Positions 14,035 through 19,672 of a DNA stretch of 21,914 nt are shown here, piece after piece; positions within the stretch are counted from its first letter, which is position 1, and every line of letters starts with the position of its first letter. This DNA is from a virus. Under the pieces are notes generated by a model, which worked only from the letters and a program-made list of their open reading frames with translations, did not search any database and was not told the DNA's origin. The position numbers were made by a program, and so were the translations under genes. Where the stretch lies: IMG/VR virus record IMGVR_UViG_3300028666_000112, positions 1 to 21,914 of that record; one strand, written 5' to 3'.

Positions 14035-14651
14035 GCCGCCACCGCCGTCTCTTCGATCACTTCACGCAGGGCCGTCACCGGGAACATGGTCAAGGCCGAA
14101 CCAGGCGTGCAGTTCACAATCTCCACGCCAGCGTCACGCAACGGCTGCACGATCGTACGGAAGCACTTCACGAACTCTGGATACGGAGAGTTGCCGCTGT
14201 AGGGCACGCCTTCAAAGTGCGACCGGCCTTCAAACCGGCTCATGTTGTAGCCGAGCAGCACGATCCTCTTGGCCCCTAGATGAACCGCCAGATTGATCGC
14301 CGCATATCCTGAGTTACGACCGGTTCGTACCCCATACCGATCCCGTTCAAGCCCGGTTTCTCCGGTGTTCTTCAGCACCTGCACATCGGGTCGTTTCGGG
14401 ATACCTTCCGTCCCACCAACCAACTCACCGACGCTGTAGCGCAGGCCGGCGAAGTCTTTGCCGTTCTTCTTCCACCATGAACGGTGCGAGCTGTAGAGGA
14501 TGTCAGCCCACGGCGCCCAGGTCACGGTGTCGTTGATCGCAATCACGCGGGCCTTGCCGCGGACGTAGGCCACGTCGGACGCCGTGAGTGATGGCCCTGA
14601 CGCCACACACACAACCACCGACTCCGGCCAGATGCGTTCCACCGTCACCAT
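14031..14651 (-). CDS. MptE/Maf-like (DUF115) putative glycosyltransferase, first copy
   Basis: The 206-residue product has VVVCVASGPSLTASDVAYVR with the ASGPSL loop at residues 17-22, then ARVIAINDTVTWAPWADILY with an IND segment. NSGYAAINLAVHLGAKRIVL and LGYNM span about 113-137, and His145 lies just downstream. This is the MptE-like / DUF115 pattern, which is related in layout to GT42 sialyltransferases and Maf flagellin-modifying enzymes. The C-terminus (EIVNCTPGSALTMF) matches its paralogue at 11826. The gene is the first of the cassette after the collagen-like gene, sharing one base of its stop (TAATG). A nonulosonic-acid or similar sugar transfer role fits known relatives; other activities of the family, such as pterin pyrophosphorylation, are less likely in this setting. 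Confidence 0.74.
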   Translation of the reverse strand: MVTVERIWPESVVVCVASGPSLTASDVAYVRGKARVIAINDTVTWAPWADILYSSHRSWWKKNGKDFAGLRYSVGELVGGTEGIPKRPDVQVLKNTGETGLERDRYGVRTGRNSGYAAINLAVHLGAKRIVLLGYNMSRFEGRSHFEGVPYSGNSPYPEFVKCFRTIVQPLRDAGVEIVNCTPGSALTMFPVTALREVIEETAVAA

Positions 14652-15583
14652 TACCGCTTGTCTCCAGGCTCACCCTTCATGCCTTGCTTGCCGTCCTTGC
14701 CGCGCTTGACGCAGAGCTTCCAGGCGCGAGACTCACTCGTCGGCAGGTCAGGCTTCGCCGTCGTGTCCTTCATGGCGATCCACATTGAACCGCCCCACGT
14801 CACCACATCGCCGGCCTCGTAGGACTTGCCTTCGGTCCACAAGTCCCGATAGATCGGCCCAGGCCACTTAAACGACTTAGTCGCGTGACGCTCAGGTGAT
14901 CCGGCCTTGACCGTGAATGTGCGTTCACCGTCGTACTCGATGTCAAAGACGTCTGCCGCCGTGAACGTGAGGCCGTCGATCCCGTCTCGACCGTCCTTGC
15001 CGTTGCTGCCGTCCATACCTTTTTCGCCGCGCTCGCCACGATCGCCTTGAGGCCCCATCGCGCCGTCACGGCCGTCCATGCCCTTCTCGCCTTGCGGTCC
15101 AACCGGCCCCATCTCGCCTTTGGCGCCGTCGATCCCATCTCGACCGTCGAGCCCTTTTTCACCGCGCTCGCCGGATAGACCTTGCGGCCCCATCTGCCCG
15201 TCAACACCGGCCGGTCCCATCGGTCCAGGCTCGCCGTCCTTGCCGTCCATGCCTTTGGCGCCATCAAGTCCAGAATCGCCTTTGTCGCCCTTTTCGCCGC
15301 GCTCTCCGGTATCGCCCTTTGGGCCTTGCACGCTTTCGCCTGCCGGACCTTGCGGGCCTACTGGACCCATCGGGCCTTGTGGTCCTATTGGCCCAACATC
15401 GCCGGTCATACCCTTCTCGCCCAACGCGCCCGGCATCCCGTCACGCCCGTCACGCCCTGGCACTGCTTGCCTGAGCTCCAGCGCGGCCACTCGAGCCACC
15501 AACGCCGCCACGGCCTTTTCAATCGACTCGTTCACCACCGGAACGAGCCCTTTCGCGATGACGGCGAGATCAGCTTCTGTCAC
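14651..15583 (-). CDS. Collagen-like fibre protein with carbohydrate-binding-like module
   Basis: The 310-residue product has three parts. Residues 1-40 are a predicted trimerising coiled coil (NESIEKAVAALVARVAALEL). Residues 43-203 are an almost unbroken collagen Gly-x-y repeat of 53 triplets with one two-residue break (VQ at 85-86). It is rich in charged triplets such as GEK, GER, GMD and GRD that stabilise bacterial collagens without hydroxyproline. Residues 204-298 contain TFTVKAGSPERHATKSFKWP and then a CBM5/12-like module (YEAGDVVTWGGSMWIAMKDT ... AWKL); a short collagen tail follows (GKDGKQGMKGEPGD). The likely product is a trimeric fibre on the virion. The GTG start overlaps the portal stop (GTGA). 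It is the last gene before the sugar cassette and a candidate glycan acceptor, although Thr/Ser are scarce in its triplets. Confidence 0.87.
   Translation of the reverse strand: MTEADLAVIAKGLVPVVNESIEKAVAALVARVAALELRQAVPGRDGRDGMPGALGEKGMTGDVGPIGPQGPMGPVGPQGPAGESVQGPKGDTGERGEKGDKGDSGLDGAKGMDGKDGEPGPMGPAGVDGQMGPQGLSGERGEKGLDGRDGIDGAKGEMGPVGPQGEKGMDGRDGAMGPQGDRGERGEKGMDGSNGKDGRDGIDGLTFTAADVFDIEYDGERTFTVKAGSPERHATKSFKWPGPIYRDLWTEGKSYEAGDVVTWGGSMWIAMKDTTAKPDLPTSESRAWKLCVKRGKDGKQGMKGEPGDKR
14975..15457 (-). repeat. Collagen Gly-x-y coding repeat
   Basis: This 483-bp stretch encodes 53 Gly-x-y triplets interrupted once. Recurring sub-blocks such as GERGEK, GMDG and GPQG give imperfect 18-36 bp DNA repeats. 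Repeats of this type can gain or lose triplets by slippage or recombination, so fibre length may vary between related phages. Confidence 0.8.
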
Positions 15584-16953
15584 GCGGCCATCGCCTTTCT
15601 GAACAGGTGCTCGAAACTCTTGGACTCGTCTTCCGCGGCTGGCTTCTGTGGTGGCGCCACTGGCTCAGGCTTGGGCTTGTTCGTGCCGAATGGATCAGGC
15701 CCGGCATCACGCTTGGCCAGCGCCTCGAGCGAGTAGTTCTGCTGCTGGAGGTACGTCGTGTCCCCGCCTGTCACGGGCGGCTGATTGAGTCGCTTGCGGG
15801 CCTCGTTGATCTTCGTGATGCCAGCGCCGGTCTGCTCCTTCAGCACGTTGGTCAGCGTCATGCTGTCCATGCGGAGCAGATCATCGAGATCGAACTCGGT
15901 GCCGAGCGTTCGGCCTTCGACCTTGTCGAGCCCTAAGCCCTCGTCTTGCAGGAGTTCAATGGATTCGATATGGGTTTGCAGGCACTGCGAGTAGTACTGC
16001 AGCTTCAGCGCCTCGATGTTGTTGTAGGCCGGAGCCGGCCCAACGCCGATCATGTAGCCAGGCACCTTGAACGCCGTGCAGACGTTCTCTGCAGACCACT
16101 TCAACTGATCGATTAACTGGGCATCGACCGCAGACATCATGTTCAGTGGCTCATACTTCAAGCCACCGCCGAGCACCGCTAACCGGCCGGCGTTATCGCC
16201 GCCGTAGTTCGATTCCCAATTTTCCTGATACTGCTTGGCCGTCTCAGGATCGATGCGCTCAGGGTGCGTCAGGATGCCGCCTGGACGCGCACCGGCCGCG
16301 AAGAAGTTCGTAGACTGCGCCTGGATCTTGAGGCCTTGAATCGCTGCCAGCCCACACGCCGTAATGGGCGACACACCGCAGAGCGGGTGATACAACGGCA
16401 CCATCACGTCATGGATAATTTCCGACGCCGGCACGCGGACTCGGTCTTCAGCGATACCAGCCAGGTTGTCGCTCGCGAGTTCGTAGAACACTTCGCCGTT
16501 GTCTGAAACGAGCACCTTGGCTCGAGACGGGTCGAGCACATATTCAGCCACCACGACGCCTCGGCTATCGCGCTCTTTCAGCACGTACGTGTTGCCGTGG
16601 TAGAGCTTTGACACCACCCACTGCTCGTAGAAGGCAATGCGGGTCTGATAGTGGTTCGGCTTCCGCAGCACGGGCGAGAACGCCGAACTCCTGGCTTCAT
16701 TCCAAATGCCGTTGGCGTCCTGCTCCACCAGACGCATATGGAGTTTGCCGATGTCGGACGCGATCAGCGTCACGCAGGCGTAGACCGCCGCGAAACTCAT
16801 CACGCTTTCTGGCGTGTACTCTTGATTTCTTTGCCAGGCCCCGGTGAACGGCTCGAAGATGCGGAACCATCCGCGCCTACCGCCGAAGTCAGAGGCGGTC
16901 ATGGGCGCCACAGCCGCCTTCTGCCGAGAGATGGTCAGCCCGAACAACCTCAC
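15580..16953 (-). CDS. HK97-type portal protein
   Basis: The 457-residue product is an HK97-family portal, the dodecameric ring at one head vertex through which DNA is packaged. It shows the conserved N-terminal YTPESVMSFAAVYACVTLIA and SDIGKLHMRLVE, then YEQWVVSKLYHGNTYVLKER. The wing/stem segments include VPASEIIHDVMVPLYHPLCG with VSPITACGLAA, and the crown region has SAENVCTAFKVPGYMIGVGP. It ends with a Pro/Lys-rich tail and FEHLFRKAMAA. Length is normal for the family. The GTG start at 16953 overlaps the stop of the 94-residue protein. Its place after, rather than before, the protease/capsid gene is unusual for this phage type. Confidence 0.95.
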   Translation of the reverse strand: MRLFGLTISRQKAAVAPMTASDFGGRRGWFRIFEPFTGAWQRNQEYTPESVMSFAAVYACVTLIASDIGKLHMRLVEQDANGIWNEARSSAFSPVLRKPNHYQTRIAFYEQWVVSKLYHGNTYVLKERDSRGVVVAEYVLDPSRAKVLVSDNGEVFYELASDNLAGIAEDRVRVPASEIIHDVMVPLYHPLCGVSPITACGLAAIQGLKIQAQSTNFFAAGARPGGILTHPERIDPETAKQYQENWESNYGGDNAGRLAVLGGGLKYEPLNMMSAVDAQLIDQLKWSAENVCTAFKVPGYMIGVGPAPAYNNIEALKLQYYSQCLQTHIESIELLQDEGLGLDKVEGRTLGTEFDLDDLLRMDSMTLTNVLKEQTGAGITKINEARKRLNQPPVTGGDTTYLQQQNYSLEALAKRDAGPDPFGTNKPKPEPVAPPQKPAAEDESKSFEHLFRKAMAA

Positions 16954-17234
16954 GCGGTCGCTCGCATGTCTTTGCGTCGATACGTGCGTGCTGGCGTGTT
17001 GCGCTGGCGCTTCGGCTTTGCCGGCGCAACCACTGGTGCAGACACAACAACAGGCGCAGGAGCCAGGACGGGCTCAGACTGCGCCTTGATCTCACACTGG
17101 CCGTGCAACAACGACACGTACCCTTGGTGCGCCAACGCCGCGGCCTGGATAGGCTCCAGCCTCACCACGGCACCAGGGCGCACTTCCGCCCCGTCGTGGA
17201 CGAACGACTTGATCACCGGAACCGCCACTCGCAT
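16950..17234 (-). CDS. Small phage protein of unknown function (94 aa)
   Basis: The product has a compact N-terminal domain of about 45 residues (VAVPVIKSFVHDGAEVRPGA then VVRLEPIQAAALAHQGYVSL). Its Gly-x-x-Val-x-Pro-Gly ... Leu-x-x-x-x-Ala-x-x-Leu-x-x-x-Gly pattern is seen in short proteins of unknown function among HK97-type phage head genes. An Ala/Pro/Val-rich linker (residues 58-72) and a strongly basic C-terminus (KPKRQRNTPARTYRRKDMR) follow, which could bind nucleic acid. It lies between the capsid gene and the portal and overlaps the portal start by 4 nt. I cannot name its function; a minor head or assembly role is suggested by position only. Confidence 0.7.
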   Translation of the reverse strand: MRVAVPVIKSFVHDGAEVRPGAVVRLEPIQAAALAHQGYVSLLHGQCEIKAQSEPVLAPAPVVVSAPVVAPAKPKRQRNTPARTYRRKDMRATA

Positions 17235-17244
17235 CAGGACAGAC

Positions 17245-17294
17245 GCGCCCTTTCACATACACGAGGGCGCACAGGCCTGAAGGCCCATGCGCCC
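17245..17294 (-). promoter_or_regulatory. Two mutually exclusive hairpins between capsid and 94-aa genes
   Basis: GGGCGC at 17265-17270 can pair either with GCGCCC at 17245-17250 (stem extended by one pair, 12-base loop) or with GCGCCC at 17289-17294. The second choice makes a strong hairpin, 17265-17294, with an inner GGCC-TGAA-GGCC. Neither has a U-tract, so a simple intrinsic terminator is unlikely. The structures lie between the capsid stop and the next start and could protect the capsid mRNA end or modulate downstream translation. Confidence 0.45.
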
Positions 17295-17315
17295 ATGACT
17301 TCCGCTAGCAGCCGT

Positions 17316-19367
17316 TTAGTACGGGCTGCCCACCGAACCCCAGTTGACGTCATCGAAGAACTTGACGGCATCCGACCGGAGTTTCTTCCAGTTGATCACC
17401 CGTTCCGCGCGGAGCGCGATCGAGTTGGTCTGCCACATCGACACCGTGGAGGCGCCAGTGCCGGCCGTGGCATCCATGCCAGGACCGTCAGACATCTCGA
17501 TCGACGCCTCACGGCTCGCGTCCACCGTCACCTGGCCGTCGTCGGCCAGCGCGATACTCGGCGCGTGAACCGCAATGACCATGTTGCCGTAGCTCGCGCC
17601 GCTGCCCAGGTACTGCGACGTGATGACCGGGATACCGGCCAGCTTGCCACCACCGATTTCGATGTCCGGGAACGCGCGCTGGCCGAGCGAGTTGAGCATC
17701 AGCGAGAGCGCCAACGCCAACGAGTTCGGCATCAGGATGACCAAGCCGCTGACGTCGTACTTGGCCACGACGAACGGGTTGATCAGGTTCTGCAGGTCAG
17801 TCAGGGCGTTCGCCGCCGACGTTCCGGCCGTGGTCAGACCCGTGAGGCCGTTGGTGATCGACGCCGGATTGACGCCAGACGACGCGGCCTTGTCTGGATC
17901 CACGAAGTCCATGTCCAGCCGCTCGATGACAGCACGCGCGAGCTCGTCGCGCACGACGCCTTCAGCCCCAGGCGCAGAGAACCGCGCCAGCTCCTCGGTG
18001 ATGACCGAGATGGCCGCCACCTTCGTGAAGAGCATCGACGTGGTGGTGGAGTTGAACTTCGTGACTGGCTTGCCCTTGCCCTGGCCAACCCACGACGCCG
18101 ACGCACCGGACGTCTGGCTCTGGAACGTCACGTTGAACGGCACGCGCTTCAGCGACGGGATCCCGTTCGTGCCGAACTTGCCGATGATGGTCTGGGGGCG
18201 CAGGTATTCGAGGAAGCTGTCCGCGAGCACGCGCGACGGCTCAAGCAACGCCGACGCCCAATTCGCGTCAGTCGTGGTGCCACCGGCCACCGCGGTCTTC
18301 TGCCGCGTCAAGGCCTGGTGCACGCGGGTGTCATCCGGGTAGCGGTCCTTCGCGATCTCGAGCGCACTGACCGGCTCGCCGTTCTGCATGGCCAAGAACG
18401 ACGCGGCCTTGCAGATGACCATGCGCGAGAACTCGTAGCCGGGCGGCAGGTTCGACCGCACCGACACCTGAGCCTGGGCCGTGACCGCCTTCGTCTCGCG
18501 TGACGCCGACGCGTCAGCCGCCGTGGCCGCAACCACCGGCTTCACCGACGCCTTGTTCACGACGTCGAGGTCTTCGAGCCGCTTGATGTGCTCGTTGATG
18601 CCCTTCACTTCGGCGGACAGGCCGTCGAACTCTTCCTGCTGCTGGGGATCCAGCGTGGTGCCGTCTTCCTGCGACTTCGTCATGATCTCGGTCATGCGAG
18701 TCGTCTTGGTCGTGCGCGAAGCCTCGTACGAGGCAATCTGTTCTGAAATGGTCTTCATGGCCGTGGAGGCACCTTTCGTCGCCTGCCGAACGGCTGTGCC
18801 CGAAGCGCCGGGCGTTCCTACGTGCTGTGAGCCCTGACCACGGCCTGACGCGGCCAGATACGGGGCATCGACTGACTTGACGGCCAAAATCGTGGTGCTC
18901 GCGTTCATCGGCACCGTGACCGTCGAGGTTTCGTACCATTCCCACGAGAAGTAGCGGGCTGCGCCGCTCCGCTCGAGCTTGGGATCTTCGAGAGGTTTCC
19001 AGCCGATCGACAGACCGCCTACCAGGCCGGCCTTGATCAAGCTCCAGGCGTGATCAATGTGCGGGAGGACCGTCTTGGAAATGACGGCGCGAATACGGAT
19101 GCCTTCAGAGGTAACAGCGGCCGAGACGACTTGGCCGATGGGCTGATCGTGCTTGTGCTGCCAGAGCAGCGGCATCGGCAGTTTGAACTTCGCGCCGGCC
19201 GGCTCCATGATGTCGCCGCCGCGGTCGAGTTCAGGCGTGGAGGCCATGCCTTCGATGACACGCTCGTCCCTATCGCCAACGGTCTTGAAGTTCCAGGTGG
19301 CGTAGGCCCGCTCAGACACGCGCACCGCCACAGAGAAGAGGCGTGGCCGCAGGCGCCGTGCTTGCAC
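17316..19367 (-). CDS. Prohead protease / major capsid protein fusion
   Basis: One 683-residue frame joins two HK97 head proteins. Residues 1 to about 165 are a prohead serine protease: ERAYATWNFKTVGDRDERVI, LLWQHKHDQPIGQ with the catalytic His at 71 or 73, and GLVGGLSIGW with the catalytic Ser at 120. Residues 204-270 form a predicted coiled coil corresponding to the scaffolding delta domain. From about 300 on is the HK97-fold capsid protein, with PPGYEFSRMVI, STTTSMLFTKVAAISVITEE and a C-terminal QTNSIALRAERVINW. The start is a GTG at 19367, but nearby GTGs at codons 13, 15 and 17 are also possible. An internal ATG at codon 204 (18758) could yield separate capsid protein. The protease would normally cleave the delta domain during maturation. 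Confidence 0.92.
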   Translation of the reverse strand: MQARRLRPRLFSVAVRVSERAYATWNFKTVGDRDERVIEGMASTPELDRGGDIMEPAGAKFKLPMPLLWQHKHDQPIGQVVSAAVTSEGIRIRAVISKTVLPHIDHAWSLIKAGLVGGLSIGWKPLEDPKLERSGAARYFSWEWYETSTVTVPMNASTTILAVKSVDAPYLAASGRGQGSQHVGTPGASGTAVRQATKGASTAMKTISEQIASYEASRTTKTTRMTEIMTKSQEDGTTLDPQQQEEFDGLSAEVKGINEHIKRLEDLDVVNKASVKPVVAATAADASASRETKAVTAQAQVSVRSNLPPGYEFSRMVICKAASFLAMQNGEPVSALEIAKDRYPDDTRVHQALTRQKTAVAGGTTTDANWASALLEPSRVLADSFLEYLRPQTIIGKFGTNGIPSLKRVPFNVTFQSQTSGASASWVGQGKGKPVTKFNSTTTSMLFTKVAAISVITEELARFSAPGAEGVVRDELARAVIERLDMDFVDPDKAASSGVNPASITNGLTGLTTAGTSAANALTDLQNLINPFVVAKYDVSGLVILMPNSLALALSLMLNSLGQRAFPDIEIGGGKLAGIPVITSQYLGSGASYGNMVIAVHAPSIALADDGQVTVDASREASIEMSDGPGMDATAGTGASTVSMWQTNSIALRAERVINWKKLRSDAVKFFDDVNWGSVGSPY
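18756..18777 (-). promoter_or_regulatory. Possible internal translation start for free capsid protein
   Basis: An in-frame ATG at 18758 (codon 204, MKTISEQIASYEAS) marks the beginning of the delta/capsid part. A GAAAGGTG element lies upstream at about 18770-18777, roughly 13 bases from the ATG, which is longer than ideal. If used, it would let the phage make far more capsid subunit than protease, as the stoichiometry of assembly requires. Confidence 0.4.
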
Positions 19368-19435
19368 GACGGTCGCTATCGCCTATACGGTCGAAGAACG
19401 AGATGGTGCGGTCCACGCCATAGGCATGGTCACGC

Positions 19436-19672
19436 CTACGCGGATTTCTTACCGGAGATAAATACGCGGCGCTCGGAATAGTCGGCTACGAACTCGTTGA
19501 CGGCTTCGCGCACAACTTCGGCCAGCTTCTGCCCTGACTCGTTGGCCACCTGGTCGAGCTTGATGCGTTCTTCGCACGTCAACAGGAACTCAACACGCCT
19601 CGTCGCGCGCACGCCAGCACGCGGTGGCCTACCCCTGCCAACAAAGAACATCTGCGGAGAGTGATCGGTCAT
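19436..19672 (-). CDS. Small ribbon-helix-helix-like protein (78 aa)
   Basis: The 78-residue product has a basic N-terminus (GRGRPPRAGVRATRRVEFLL) and then a strand (RVEFLLT), helix (EERIKLDQVANES) and second helix (KLAEVVREAVNEFVADY). This is the arrangement of Arc/CopG-type ribbon-helix-helix DNA-binding proteins, which act as dimers. The GRPPR stretch is AT-hook-like. Its ATG overlaps the large terminase stop by 4 nt (ATGA, 19669-19672). It may regulate head-gene expression or assist packaging, but neither is shown. A 68-nt gap without clear regulatory sites follows before the protease start. The fold call is from pattern only. Confidence 0.7.
   Translation of the reverse strand: MTDHSPQMFFVGRGRPPRAGVRATRRVEFLLTCEERIKLDQVANESGQKLAEVVREAVNEFVADYSERRVFISGKKSA

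Noticed and set aside
14975-15457. CRISPR-like or tandem repeat array
   Set aside because: The periodicity is three-codon collagen coding repeats without constant repeat/spacer structure.
15078-15602. Plus-strand Pro/Ser-rich frame resembling a cell-wall linker
   Set aside because: It is the reverse complement of the collagen Gly-x-y repeat; GGN codons on one strand read as proline or serine on the other.
17103-18503. Long plus-strand open frame (466 codons) opposite the capsid gene
   Set aside because: It is an Arg/His-rich antisense shadow of the protease-capsid frame, with no recognisable domain, and it is opposite to the direction of every supported gene.
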